Notes: generated from the letters alone by a model not told the origin. DNA of 64,000 nucleotides from an uncultured Prevotellaceae bacterium (GCA_902776545.1 CACYQO010000004.1:124001-188000), one strand, 5' to 3'; counted from the first letter of the stretch, positions 49,128 to 58,595 are shown. Made by a program: numbers and translations.

Positions 49128-52100
49128 TCACTTAATCGCAAACTTGCGGCCGTTGTTGATGTAGAGGCCGGGCTGCGTGGGCTTGGCCGGGAGTTTGCGG
49201 CCGCTGAGGTCGTACCATCCGGCGTCAGCCGAATGTTCCATGTTCAATGTTCCATGTTCAATGTCAACGATTCCCGTCGTTTCCTCGTCGCCGAAGTTCA
49301 GGACGAACGCACGGACGGCGGCAGCAGGAGAACTGACATGGAAGTATCCACGGAAGGCGCCGATGGTCATGTCGCTGCTGGGCCAGTATAGCTTATTGCC
49401 GCTGCCGAGGTAGAGGTTGCTCGAATCGCCGCCCGTGAGCGTCTCGGGGCTGTAGGTTCCGATGAACTGCACGCGCCCGCCGTCGAAGCTCTGCGTCGTC
49501 GTGGCGTTGCTCACGGTGACGTCGCTGAACACGGGGTTGACGATGTCGTCGCCGCTGGCCCACTTCACGATGTAGGGCACGCCGGCCTCGATGGTGGTCA
49601 CGGCTCCATCGCCCGTCTTGGGCGTGAAGTTCAGCGTCAGCACGCCGCCGTCAGGGTCGAAACCCGTGGTCTTCCCCTCATACACAATGTCGGCACTCAG
49701 CCGTCGGATGTCGGCCCCGGCCAACGGGCATCCCTCTGCGGTCAGATCAACGTTGAACGGCAGGCACAGCGTGTTCCACGCGCCGTCCTTGTAGAGCGTG
49801 CGGCCCTGCAGGGTGACGTCGAGGATATTGTCGTTTGCCGCCGCGATGAGGGCGCTGTTGTCGGCAGCGTCCTGCAGGCTGATGCTTTCGATGGGCAGGA
49901 TGTCGTTCTCGTCGACTCTCATCTTCGATGCCTGTGCCTTGTAGGTAGCCAAGCTTTTGTTGAACACGTATATCTTGCGACCGCTGGCATTATTTTCGAA
50001 CGCTTTCCAGCCGTATTCGTTCAGCTCGGGAGCATAGATGGTGACGGAGCTTAGGCTGGTGCAGTCCGCGAAGGCAGCACCGCCGATGTACGTCACGCTG
50101 GCGGGGATTTCGACGCTTTCCAGCCTGGTGCAATAATAGAAGGCACAGCTGTCGATGCTCGTCACGCTGGCGGGGATGGTGATGCTTTCCAGGCTGATGC
50201 AGTCCGCGAAGGCAGCAACGCCGATGCTCGTCACGCTGGCGGGAATCACAATGCTTTTCAGGCTGGTGCAGCCGCAGAAGACATTATCGCCGATGCTCGT
50301 CACGCTGGCGGGAATCACGATGCTTTCCAAGCTGGTGCAACGTTCGAAGACATTATCGCCGATTCTCGTCACGCTGGCGGGGATGGTGATGCTTTTCAGG
50401 CTGGTGCAGTGCGCGAAGGCAGCAACGCCGATGCTCGTCACGCCGTCAGGAATGACAGTATTCTTGCATCCGTAAAGTAGCGTATTGGTTTTAGTCTTGA
50501 TAATCGCATTACATTTTTTGCGGCTGTCGTAGGTCGGATTTCCTTCTGCCACCGAGATAGATGCCAGACTGGTGCAGCCTACGAAGGCAAAGTCGTCGAT
50601 GCTCGTCACGCTGGCGGGGATTTCGATGCTTTTCAGGCTGGTGCAGCCGTAGAAGACTTCACCGCCGATGTACGTCACGCTGGCGGGGATTTCGACGCTT
50701 TCCAGGCTGGTGCAGTAGATGAAGGCAAAGTCGCCGATACTCGTCACGCTGGCGGGGATAGTGATGCTTTTCAGACTGGTGCAGCTATTGAAGGCATCAT
50801 GGCCGATGGTCATCACGCTGGCGGGGATCTCGATGCTGGTCAGACCAGTACAGCCGTTGAAGGCCATACTGCCGATGCTCGTCACGCCGTGACCGATGAT
50901 GACGGTCGTGATTTCTGTGAGATAGTTATCATCCCAAGGAATATTCCTAGACGTATAGTCCGCCATGGCTCCTGTACCGAAAATGCTTAGGGTTGTGGTG
51001 GTGCTGTTGTATGAGTAATAGACATTGGTACCGCATTTGCCGTTGATGGCATATATCTTGCCAGCGTAGTCCTTCCAACCGTCGGCAGCCTGGTATGTTT
51101 CTGCCGTGCCCGCAGGTACGCCGATGGCGTTGAGTGCCGTGCAAGCACTAAATGCATTGCTGCCCAATGTCGGCGGCGTGTCAGACTCTAAGATGACTGC
51201 AAGCAGGTTGGTGCAGCCGCTGAAGGCCGAGGCATCGATGGCGGTGACGCTGTATATCACGTCCTCGTTGGTGACGGTTGCGGGGATGGTGATCAACGTT
51301 GCGTCGCTGTTGCAGGCGGTGACCTTCACCTCCGTTCCGCTGGTCCATTGATAGGAGAACTCGCCCACGGTGAAGTTGTTCGTCTTGTAATGGGCGGTGT
51401 AGTCGAGGTTTCCCGTAGAGCCTTGTTCTATGGTGACGGTGGGCAGTAGCGTGTTGTTGTTACCTTTCGTCCATCCTACGAAATGATAGTTCTCTTTGCT
51501 GGGGTTGTTCAGCGTAAAGGTCGGGGTCTCTATATTATAAGAGGTGGGGTTGGCTGTGGACACACTGCCGCCGTTGAGTTCGTAGGTAATGTTGTAGGTG
51601 ATAATTGCCCACTTGGCATAGAGCGTAGTAGCGGCGGTGAGGTTCCATGTGCGTGTGCTGGTGCCGTCGGCATTATAGTATTGGGTGCCGCCGCCGTTGG
51701 TCTGGGTGAAGTAGCCGCCGAAGGTGTAGCCCGTTCGTGTAGGCACGGTGATGGCGGGCATCGCTGCGTCGTAGGTGGCGGTGGCTGATGCAGAACCGCC
51801 GTTGCCGTCCTGCTTGTTGAGCGTCACGGTGTAGGTGTTGGCCGTCCACTGGGCGTAGAGCGTCACCGTGCCGCCGTTGGTAGTGGTGAGGTTGTTGACG
51901 CTCTGCTGGTTGATATAGGAGGTGCCGTTGCCGTCGGCTTGGGTGTTCCAGCCTGCAAAGGTGTAGCCCGTGCGGGTGAAGGCGTTGGCCTTGAGGTTCT
52001 GCGCTGTGGCGTAGGTGAAGCTCTGGTTGCTCATGGAGCCACTGGTGGAGCCGTTGCCATTGAACTGCACGGTATAGGTGTTGTATGGATATTCGGCGGT

Positions 52101-53018
52101 GAGGGTCACGTCGCCGTCGGAGCTGTTCACGGTGTAGGTGTTGCCGGCGAGGGTCTTGTTGCCGGCCTTGTAAATGACATGCTGGCCTGTGGGGACGGTG
52201 CTGCTGAGCGTGATGGTGGTGTTAGGCTTATAGTATTGGGCACCGCCGTAGGTGAAATAGGCTGCGGGGCTGAGCGTTATGCCGCTGGCAGGTGACACCC
52301 GATATACCTCGGTGAGCGTCGCCGTGGGGCTGACGTCCTGGTCGGGCATGGTGAACGAGAAGCTGCGCTTGTCGGCAGCGACGGAAACAGAGGCAGAGCC
52401 CGTGCCGCCTGCGCCCTCAACGATGTGGCGCGTGTTGGTCGGTGCAACGGTGACGATGGTGCCGGGCTTATAGTAGGTCGTGCCGCCGCTGGTGGCCGAG
52501 ATGCCGCTGGTCACATGCAGTCCGCTGGCAGGGGTGACGGTATGGTATCTGATGAGGGTGACGTTAAAACCTCGTATATAGGTATTGTCAGGCACGGTGA
52601 CTTCGATCGTCTTGGCGTGAAGGTCAGCAGTGGCGGTGACATTGTCTATACCGACGGATTTGATGTAATAAGCATTATCGCCGACGGTGACGGTGAACTT
52701 GGTTTCGGCAGAGGTCTTTATGTCAGAGCCAACAAGTGTAAGGTACTTGTTTGGCATGAACGTGATGCCGTATTCGTCATCGACACCATGGGTAGCGCCT
52801 CCATTCCATGGGGTCGAGTTAGTGCCGGACATGTAATCCCAAGTGACACTTTCGTGGTTGCCACCGTTATGGGTGAGGGTGGTTTTTTTCGTCGTCGTAT
52901 TATAAGTGACAGCGTACGGCACCATAACTTCCTCCGCCCACGCCGTCGTGGCGGTGAGCAGCATCATGAGCAGCACCATGGCCGCCCTTGAAAACAATCT
53001 GTTTGGTTTTTGTTTCAT
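49128..53018 (-). CDS. BspA-type leucine-rich-repeat surface protein
   Basis: 1296 residues, exported (MKQKPNRLFSRAAMVLLMML, cleavage after AWA). After about 300 residues of beta modules (CTVAPTN, SPAAYFTYGGAQYYKPNTTI), Listeria/Bacteroides InlB B-repeats appear (TRTGYTFAGWNTQADGNGTS; YTVTLNKQDGNGGSASATAT). BspA LRRs then run from about 600 to 990 (VTSIGDFAFIYCTSLESVEI and at least ten kin; IPASVTSIG motif). The end, WYDLSGRKLPAKPTQPGLYI then NNGRKFAIK, is the Prevotella-type C-terminal sorting-like tail. Such proteins bind host or other cells. A coding heptamer array (49227-49263) precedes the tail. A broken partial copy lies downstream at 48289. Confidence 0.9.
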   Translation of the reverse strand: MKQKPNRLFSRAAMVLLMMLLTATTAWAEEVMVPYAVTYNTTTKKTTLTHNGGNHESVTWDYMSGTNSTPWNGGATHGVDDEYGITFMPNKYLTLVGSDIKTSAETKFTVTVGDNAYYIKSVGIDNVTATADLHAKTIEVTVPDNTYIRGFNVTLIRYHTVTPASGLHVTSGISATSGGTTYYKPGTIVTVAPTNTRHIVEGAGGTGSASVSVAADKRSFSFTMPDQDVSPTATLTEVYRVSPASGITLSPAAYFTYGGAQYYKPNTTITLSSTVPTGQHVIYKAGNKTLAGNTYTVNSSDGDVTLTAEYPYNTYTVQFNGNGSTSGSMSNQSFTYATAQNLKANAFTRTGYTFAGWNTQADGNGTSYINQQSVNNLTTTNGGTVTLYAQWTANTYTVTLNKQDGNGGSASATATYDAAMPAITVPTRTGYTFGGYFTQTNGGGTQYYNADGTSTRTWNLTAATTLYAKWAIITYNITYELNGGSVSTANPTSYNIETPTFTLNNPSKENYHFVGWTKGNNNTLLPTVTIEQGSTGNLDYTAHYKTNNFTVGEFSYQWTSGTEVKVTACNSDATLITIPATVTNEDVIYSVTAIDASAFSGCTNLLAVILESDTPPTLGSNAFSACTALNAIGVPAGTAETYQAADGWKDYAGKIYAINGKCGTNVYYSYNSTTTTLSIFGTGAMADYTSRNIPWDDNYLTEITTVIIGHGVTSIGSMAFNGCTGLTSIEIPASVMTIGHDAFNSCTSLKSITIPASVTSIGDFAFIYCTSLESVEIPASVTYIGGEVFYGCTSLKSIEIPASVTSIDDFAFVGCTSLASISVAEGNPTYDSRKKCNAIIKTKTNTLLYGCKNTVIPDGVTSIGVAAFAHCTSLKSITIPASVTRIGDNVFERCTSLESIVIPASVTSIGDNVFCGCTSLKSIVIPASVTSIGVAAFADCISLESITIPASVTSIDSCAFYYCTRLESVEIPASVTYIGGAAFADCTSLSSVTIYAPELNEYGWKAFENNASGRKIYVFNKSLATYKAQASKMRVDENDILPIESISLQDAADNSALIAAANDNILDVTLQGRTLYKDGAWNTLCLPFNVDLTAEGCPLAGADIRRLSADIVYEGKTTGFDPDGGVLTLNFTPKTGDGAVTTIEAGVPYIVKWASGDDIVNPVFSDVTVSNATTTQSFDGGRVQFIGTYSPETLTGGDSSNLYLGSGNKLYWPSSDMTIGAFRGYFHVSSPAAAVRAFVLNFGDEETTGIVDIEHGTLNMEHSADAGWYDLSGRKLPAKPTQPGLYINNGRKFAIK
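49230..49263. repeat. ATGTTCC/ATGTTCA heptamer array coding near the BspA C-terminus
   Basis: Four 7-base units on the plus strand; on the coding strand they read IEHGTLNMEHSA. The broken copy at 48350-48360 has only two units, so copy number differs by 14 bases between two related loci. Confidence 0.85.
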
Positions 53019-53332
53019 AATTTATTTCTTTTTCTGTTTTTATTGTTCTCGTTTATGGCCGAATGTGTGTCCTTGGACACAGCACGCTACTGCGTGCAAA
53101 GGTACGAAGATTTCTGGAATTATCGTACACTTAACAAAAAAAGTTGCGGAAAAATTTGGAAGTGGGCACAATGGGGTCTGGCACCTCTGTGTCTTTTTAA
53201 CAGAAAAAGAAGAATACAGCGAAACCTTACATTCTTACAACCTTACAACCTTACAGAAGGGTACATCTTTACTGTTTTGAGGGGTGGAAGTGAATATGGG
53301 GTGGTAATGTTGTAAGAATGTAAGTTTCAATT
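53019..53332. other. Leader of the BspA-like gene and an inverted repeat element
   Basis: TACCTTTG on the minus strand (53097-53104) is the probable minus-7 box of the BspA-like gene. Its leader contains two small palindromes, TGTGTCC/GGACACA (53067-53081) and GCACGC/GCGTGC (53083-53097). From 53224 to 53324 an inverted pair of TTACAACC-type arrays (CTTACATTCTTACAACCTTA and GTAATGTTGTAAGAATGTAA) surrounds a roughly 47-base core. No gene is seen. Confidence 0.6.
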
Positions 53333-54187
53333 TTAACTATGATATTCCACGAGACCCTCGATGGGGTTACGGAGGATGGTTCCGAGGGTATATCCCTCGG
53401 ATTTTACGGCTTCAGAGAGCTGGTCTGTGAAGTAATGGGCGATGCTGCCGACGAAGGAAAGTGGCAGGTTTTGATGCTCATACGGGGCAATATAGATACG
53501 GATGAAGTCGATAAAGCTCTGTCGCACGAGGTCTTCGACGGCAGGATCGGAGAGATGATCGTGGATAAACTCCGTCAGACTCGCGAGGAAACGGTTTGCC
53601 AACGGCTGACGATAGACGCGGTTGATAATCTCAGGCAGCGTTAGCTTCGTTTTCTTCTCAAATTCAGCCTTCAAATCTTCCGACAAAAGTCCGCAATAGA
53701 GGTCATGCAGGAAACGCTTGCCAAGCACGGCTCCGCTCCCCTCGTCGCCCAGGATATAACCTAAGGCAGGCGTATGCAGAAGAACGTTCTCTCCATCATA
53801 AAGACAAGAATTAGCACCTGTGCCTAAGATGCTGGCAATGCCGCAGTCGTGTCCGCAGAGGGCCCGTGCGGCACCCAAGAGGTCGGAGTGAGCCTCGACC
53901 ACCTCGGCGCAGGAGAACATCTCACGGAGCAGCTGCGCCACCGTGGCCTCTTTCTCAGGACGGACACCACTACCATAAAAATAGACATGACTGACGTTCT
54001 CGGTGGAGAGATAAGGCAGGAGTTCCTGGTGCAGGATCTGACGGATCTCGTTGTCGGACTGATGGAAGGGATTGATACCCTGTGTGTGGAAACGCGTGGC
54101 GGCTGGCACACGGCGCGGTGAGGGGTCGATACCCGTCAAGGCCCAGTCGGTCTTCGTGCTGCCACTGTCGGCGATAAGTGTGAGCAT
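53333..54187 (-). CDS. BadF/BadG-type ATPase, N-acetylglucosamine kinase-like
   Basis: 284 residues of the ASKHA fold. Phosphate-1 motif LIADSGSTKTDWAL at the start, adenosine-type motif SILGTGANSCLYDGENV in the middle, then LGYILGDEGSGAVLGKRFLH, close to eukaryotic-type N-acetylglucosamine kinases and BadF-like proteins. It may phosphorylate amino sugars from cell-wall recycling. It stands alone on the minus strand between the BspA-like gene and the divergent channel gene. Confidence 0.88.
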   Translation of the reverse strand: MLTLIADSGSTKTDWALTGIDPSPRRVPAATRFHTQGINPFHQSDNEIRQILHQELLPYLSTENVSHVYFYGSGVRPEKEATVAQLLREMFSCAEVVEAHSDLLGAARALCGHDCGIASILGTGANSCLYDGENVLLHTPALGYILGDEGSGAVLGKRFLHDLYCGLLSEDLKAEFEKKTKLTLPEIINRVYRQPLANRFLASLTEFIHDHLSDPAVEDLVRQSFIDFIRIYIAPYEHQNLPLSFVGSIAHYFTDQLSEAVKSEGYTLGTILRNPIEGLVEYHS

Positions 54188-54287
54188 AATCGTGGTATTT
54201 TGTTCATAATCTCATGCAAAAGTAGTCAAATTTGTCTAAATCTGCAAGATTATTGGGAAAAATATGCGGGGAAAGGAGATTTTTTTG

Positions 54288-54345
54288 TACTTTTGCAAGA
54301 ACTTTTAGCTTTGAGCGATGAACTTTGAGCTTTGAACTTTGCATT
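54288..54345 (+). promoter_or_regulatory. Promoter box and AACTTTG repeats before the channel gene
   Basis: TACTTTTG at 54288-54295 fits the minus-7 box. Downstream, 54305-54343 holds a run of AGCTTTGA/AACTTTGA units (7-8 bases), each containing CTTTG, so they mimic half a promoter box. Confidence 0.45.
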
Positions 54346-54396
54346 TATGCTTGAGTTTACGAAAAACTTTATGATTAGACTATAAGGAAAAGGAAT

Positions 54397-56730
54397 ATGA
54401 AAAGATTATTGATAATAGGCGTGCTGCTCACATTCATGCTGACGGAGGCAGGGGCGGTGTTGAAGGAAAAAGACCTGCAACAGACGCTCGCCATCCTGAA
54501 AACGGAGCTGCTACGCTACAACATCGAACTGAAAGAGCGTACAGAGGCGAGGAAACAGAACAACAAGCGCATCATCCAGGAGCTGGTGAACACGATGAAG
54601 CGGGCAGACCAGAACGCGCTGATGCTCTACTCGCAACAGCAGGAGAACGTGTTCGACCTGACCTATGCCTGTCATGAGGCGACAGAGCAGTACCATGAGT
54701 TCCACTCTCACCAGCTGCCCTTCAAGACGTTCCTCTCACACAACGATCGTGAGATAGCGCGTTACGACAGCCTCATCAACAGCCTGAAGGTCATGCCCGA
54801 CAGGGTGCTGGGCAAGGAAGGCATGCAGAAGCGCGACTCGTGCGTGATGCTGGCGGAGAACATCCGGGGAATGTTGCAGGAAGGCTCTGACCAGCTGCAG
54901 CACTACATCTCTTATTATGACCGCACGGAGAGCCGTCTAAGCAGACTGAACGACTACGCCCAGAAGCGCTATTCGGACATCCAGCAGAACATCTTCATCA
55001 ACGGCAGCTCAAACTATTTCACGCTGATGTCGCGTTTCAGCCGCAACTGGAGAAACTTGACGGATGCGATGGAAAAGAAATACAACCTCTACGCCAATGA
55101 GAACTCGGACTGGAGCAGCCAGTGGATCTTAGGCACATTCATCGCCATCGGCGCGTTCATCCTCGTCGCCATCCTGCTCAACCAGCTGTTCTTCCGCCTG
55201 CTGCTGCCCAAGCGCTTTGACACCCCCGAATACCGCAAGAAACGGCCTGCGATCATCATGGCGACGACCACCGTGACCTTTGCGCTGATACAGGGTCTGT
55301 TTGTGAACAACACAGGCCAGAACTTCCTCGTGATGGCATCGACGCTGCTGGTGGAATATGCGTGGCTGTTAGGCGTCATTCTCATCTCGCTGCTGCTGCG
55401 CGTCGACGGTGATCAGATCCGCAGCGCTTTCCGCGTCTATTCGCCGCTGATCGTCATCGGCTTCATTGTCATCGTGTTCCGCATCGTGCTGGTGCCCAGC
55501 GAACTGGTGAACATGATCCTGCCCCCCATCCTACTCTGCTGCGGGCTGTGGCAGTGGAGCGTCATCCGGCGGCACAACAAGAACATCCCCCGGTCGGACA
55601 TGTTCTATTCGTATATCTCGTTAGTGGTGTTCATCGCCTCTGTGGTCTGCGCCTGGTCGGGCTATACGCTGCTGGCCGTGCAGCTGCTCATCTGGTGGAT
55701 CATGCAGCTGACGTGCGTGCTGACCATCACCTGCGTGAGCCAGTATATCCACAACTATGCCCAGCGCCACGGACTGGCCGACAAACCCGCCACGAAGACG
55801 TGGGGCTACCGGCTGATAGAGCAGGTGGTGATGCCAGTGCTGAGCGTACTGTCGCTGATGGTCAGCGTCTACTGGGCCGCAAAGGTGTTCAACCTCAACG
55901 AGCTCTGCTGGCGCATCTTCAACTATCAGTTCATCAACATGGAGAACCTACAGGTGTCGATCCTGAAACTGTCGGTTGTCATCTGCCTGTGGTTCCTCTT
56001 CCGCTGGATCGCGAACACCATCCTCTCGCTGCTGCGGCTGCACTACGTACACCGCGACCCCACGACGGCGGCTTCGCGAGAGGTGATGGGACGGAACGTC
56101 ATCCAGGTGTTCGTCTGGGGCATCTGGCTCATGCTCTCCCTCTCCATCCTCAACATCAGCGTCACCTGGCTCGTAGCCATCTCCGGCGGACTCTCCACAG
56201 GTATCGGTTTCGCCTCAAAGGACATCATCGAGAACATCTACTACGGTGCCTCGCTGATGGCCGGGCGTATCAAGGTGGGTGACTGGATACAGGTGAACGA
56301 CACGATGGGTAAGGTGCGCACCATCAATTACACGTCGACGGTGGTGGACTCACTCTATGGCGAGGTGATCACCTTCCAGAACTCACAACTGTTCAAGAGC
56401 AACTATAAGAACCTGACGAGGAATCACGGCTACGTGCTGGCGGTGGTGCCCTTCGGCGTCGCCTACGGATCGAATCTGAGACAGGTGACGGAACTGGTGG
56501 AGAAGGCCGTCAACAGTATGCGCCACACGTGGATGGACCGTTCGAAGGAGGTGAAGTGCGTGGTGTCGGAAATGGCCGACTCCAGCGTGAACTTCAAGCT
56601 CTTCGTCTGGGCGGAGGCTCCCAAGAAGTCGTATGTCATCAGCGACGTGCTGAAATGTGTCTACGACACACTCAACGCCAACGGCATCAGCATCCCGTTC
56701 CCGCAGAGAGACGTACACATTATTAAGTGA
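54397..56730 (+). CDS. MscS-type mechanosensitive channel, large form
   Basis: 777 residues. Residues 1-20 are a signal peptide (MKRLLIIGVLLTFMLTEAGA). A helical periplasmic domain follows to about 240 (coiled: KELERTEARKQNNKRIIQEL-like stretch). Eight or more membrane helices lie between about 245 and 620. The MscS core follows: pore helix GGLSTGIGFASKDIIENIYY, beta domain AGRIKVGDWIQVNDTMGKVR and TFQNSQLFKSNYKNLTRNHG, and the C-terminal alpha/beta part. It should release solutes on osmotic downshock. A good purine-rich site (AAGGAAAAGGA) precedes the ATG. Confidence 0.92.
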   Translation: MKRLLIIGVLLTFMLTEAGAVLKEKDLQQTLAILKTELLRYNIELKERTEARKQNNKRIIQELVNTMKRADQNALMLYSQQQENVFDLTYACHEATEQYHEFHSHQLPFKTFLSHNDREIARYDSLINSLKVMPDRVLGKEGMQKRDSCVMLAENIRGMLQEGSDQLQHYISYYDRTESRLSRLNDYAQKRYSDIQQNIFINGSSNYFTLMSRFSRNWRNLTDAMEKKYNLYANENSDWSSQWILGTFIAIGAFILVAILLNQLFFRLLLPKRFDTPEYRKKRPAIIMATTTVTFALIQGLFVNNTGQNFLVMASTLLVEYAWLLGVILISLLLRVDGDQIRSAFRVYSPLIVIGFIVIVFRIVLVPSELVNMILPPILLCCGLWQWSVIRRHNKNIPRSDMFYSYISLVVFIASVVCAWSGYTLLAVQLLIWWIMQLTCVLTITCVSQYIHNYAQRHGLADKPATKTWGYRLIEQVVMPVLSVLSLMVSVYWAAKVFNLNELCWRIFNYQFINMENLQVSILKLSVVICLWFLFRWIANTILSLLRLHYVHRDPTTAASREVMGRNVIQVFVWGIWLMLSLSILNISVTWLVAISGGLSTGIGFASKDIIENIYYGASLMAGRIKVGDWIQVNDTMGKVRTINYTSTVVDSLYGEVITFQNSQLFKSNYKNLTRNHGYVLAVVPFGVAYGSNLRQVTELVEKAVNSMRHTWMDRSKEVKCVVSEMADSSVNFKLFVWAEAPKKSYVISDVLKCVYDTLNANGISIPFPQRDVHIIK

Positions 56731-56757
56731 AAAGTGAAAAGTGAAGAGTGAAGAATT
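56727..56757. repeat. GAAAAGT heptamer array after the channel gene
   Basis: AGTGAAAAGTGAAAAGTGAA and on, overlapping the stop codon TGA of the channel gene, followed by AATTTGCTACCGC as in the element at 183. The final TGA may itself have come from the array. Confidence 0.75.
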
Positions 56758-56786
56758 TGCTACCGCTGTAAGTTTTTTATAAAAAA

Positions 56787-56818
56787 TTTGGTGGTTTTGA
56801 ATAAAATGCGTATTTTTG
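56787..56818 (+). promoter_or_regulatory. Promoter of kdsA
   Basis: TTTG (56787-56790), 20 bases, TATTTTTG (56811-56818), 10 bases before the ATG: an exact consensus with a very short leader. Confidence 0.8.
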
Positions 56819-56828
56819 CAGCATTATT

Positions 56829-57593
56829 ATGAATAGCAAGGTAACGATCATAGCAGGTCCCTGCGTCATCGAGTCGGCAGAGTTGCTCGACACGGTGGCA
56901 CGTAAGTTGGTGGAAATCAACGCCAAACTGGGCACAGACATCATTTTCAAGGCCTCGTTCGACAAGGCCAACCGTACCAGCATCCACTCGTTCCGAGGCC
57001 CGGGCCTGGAGCGCGGACTGGTGATGCTGAATGACATCAAAACGAAATACGGTCTGCGTGTGCTCACGGACATCCACGAGTCGTGGCAGGCACAACCCGT
57101 AGGTGAGGTTTGCGACGTGTTGCAGATTCCCGCCTTCCTCTGCCGCCAGACCGACCTGCTCGTGGCCGCTGCCAAGACGGGACGCACGCTGAACATCAAG
57201 AAGGCGCAGTTCCTCTCAGGCCGTGACATGTGGTTCCCTGTGGAGAAAGCCCGTGAAGCCGGCGCCAAGGAGGTGTGGCTCACGGAGCGCGGCAACATGA
57301 TGGGCTACAACAACCTCGTCGTCGACTTCCGCAACATCCCCGACATGCTGGAGATTGTGCCGACAGTCATCATGGACTGCACCCATAGCGTGCAGCGCCC
57401 TGGCGGGGCCGGTGACAAGACGGGCGGCGACCGTCGCTTCGTTCCCCAGATGGCCCTCGCCGCCAAGGCCTTCGGAGCCACAGGTTTCTTCTTCGAGGTA
57501 CACCCCGACCCGGACAAAGGCCTCAGCGATGCCGCCAACATGCTGGAACTCGACAAACTCGAGCCATTAGTCGCGCAGCTCATAAAATCGTAA
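56829..57593 (+). CDS. kdsA: 3-deoxy-8-phosphooctulonate synthase
   Basis: KdsA condenses phosphoenolpyruvate with arabinose-5-phosphate to give KDO-8-phosphate for lipopolysaccharide. 254 residues; motifs VTIIAGPCVIESAELLDTVA, FKASFDKANRTSIHSFRGPG, QIPAFLCRQTDLLVAAAKTG, LTERGNMMGYNNLVVDFRNI, and DCTHSVQRPGGAGDKTGGDR. The sequence has Asn in the CN motif-equivalent, so metal dependence is not judged here. The following kdsD supplies its substrate. Confidence 0.96.
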   Translation: MNSKVTIIAGPCVIESAELLDTVARKLVEINAKLGTDIIFKASFDKANRTSIHSFRGPGLERGLVMLNDIKTKYGLRVLTDIHESWQAQPVGEVCDVLQIPAFLCRQTDLLVAAAKTGRTLNIKKAQFLSGRDMWFPVEKAREAGAKEVWLTERGNMMGYNNLVVDFRNIPDMLEIVPTVIMDCTHSVQRPGGAGDKTGGDRRFVPQMALAAKAFGATGFFFEVHPDPDKGLSDAANMLELDKLEPLVAQLIKS

Positions 57594-57619
57594 ATCGTAA
57601 ATCCGTAAATCGTAAATAA
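57590..57619. repeat. TAAATCG repeat between kdsA and kdsD
   Basis: GTAAATCGTAAATCCGTAAA and on, four 7-8-base units, covers the kdsA stop codon and fills the gap to the TTG of kdsD. Confidence 0.7.
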
Positions 57620-57620
57620 A

Positions 57621-58595
57621 TTGACCGCAAGAGATTACGCCATACAGTGTTTCAAGGACGAGGCAGCAGCCGTGCTCGGACTGATTGAGAAGCTCGATGA
57701 GAAATTCGAGCAGGCCGTCGAGTTGATGTACAACTGCAAGGGCAAGATCATCGTCACCGGCGTGGGAAAGAGCGGACATATCGGCGCGAAGATCGCCGCC
57801 ACCCTCTCCTCGACAGGCACGCCCTCGTTCTTCATCAACCCGCTGGACGTGTTCCACGGTGACCTGGGCGTGATGACGTCAGACGACGTGGTGCTCGCCA
57901 TCTCCAACTCCGGCCAGACCGACGAACTGCTGCGCTTCATTCCGATGGTGCTCCACATGCACATACCCATCATCGGCATGAGCGGCCATCCCGACTCACT
58001 GCTGGCAAAATACTCCACCTGCCACCTGAACGTAGGCGTGGAGAAAGAAGCGTGTCCGCTGAACCTCGCTCCCACCAGCTCGACGATGGCACAGCTCGCG
58101 ATGGGCGACGCCCTCGCCATCGCCCTTATCGAGAAGCGTAACTTCCAGCCCAGGGACTTCGCACAGTTCCACCCGGGCGGAGAACTCGGTAAGCGTCTGC
58201 TCACCACCGCTCAGGACGTGATGTTCAAGGAAGACCTGCCTGTCCTGCCGCCGGAAATGCATCTTGGCGAGGCTATCATCCTCGTAAGCAAAGGCAAGCT
58301 CGGACTGGGCATCGCGGTAAGAAGTGAAGAGTTAGAAGTGAAAAGTGAAAAGTGTCACGTGGTGGGTCTCATCACCGACGGTGACATCCGTCGGGCGATG
58401 GAGAAATGGCAGGCAGAATTCTTCGACCGTACCGTTAGCGACATCATGACACGTACGCCCAAGACGGTCAAGGCAGACACGAAGATCACGGAGATACAAA
58501 GGATCATGAACAAATATAAAGTACACTCTGTGCTGGTCGTTGACGGCGACAACCATCTTCTGGGCGTCGTAGACCACTACTCGTGTATGGTATAA
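57621..58595 (+). CDS. kdsD: Arabinose-5-phosphate isomerase with repeat insert in a CBS domain
   Basis: KdsD converts ribulose-5-phosphate to arabinose-5-phosphate, the substrate of KdsA. The 324 residues have the SIS domain (GKIIVTGVGKSGHIGAKIAA, SSTGTPSFFINPLDVFHGDL, ISNSGQTDELL) and two CBS domains (about 205-265 and 275-324). Start is a TTG at 57621; no ATG is available in frame before the SIS domain. The first CBS domain contains VRSEELEVKSEKCH (residues about 233-246), encoded by a heptamer array (58317-58354), in the loop before VVGLITDGDIRRAM. The stop lies 1 base before another GAAAAGT array. Confidence 0.93.
   Translation: MTARDYAIQCFKDEAAAVLGLIEKLDEKFEQAVELMYNCKGKIIVTGVGKSGHIGAKIAATLSSTGTPSFFINPLDVFHGDLGVMTSDDVVLAISNSGQTDELLRFIPMVLHMHIPIIGMSGHPDSLLAKYSTCHLNVGVEKEACPLNLAPTSSTMAQLAMGDALAIALIEKRNFQPRDFAQFHPGGELGKRLLTTAQDVMFKEDLPVLPPEMHLGEAIILVSKGKLGLGIAVRSEELEVKSEKCHVVGLITDGDIRRAMEKWQAEFFDRTVSDIMTRTPKTVKADTKITEIQRIMNKYKVHSVLVVDGDNHLLGVVDHYSCMV
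58317..58354. repeat. GAAAAGT heptamer array inside kdsD
   Basis: GTAAGAAGTGAAGAGTTAGA then AGTGAAAAGTGAAAAGTG. A pure forward array would hit TGA every 21 bases; the variant unit GAGTTAGA keeps the frame open. Confidence 0.75.
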
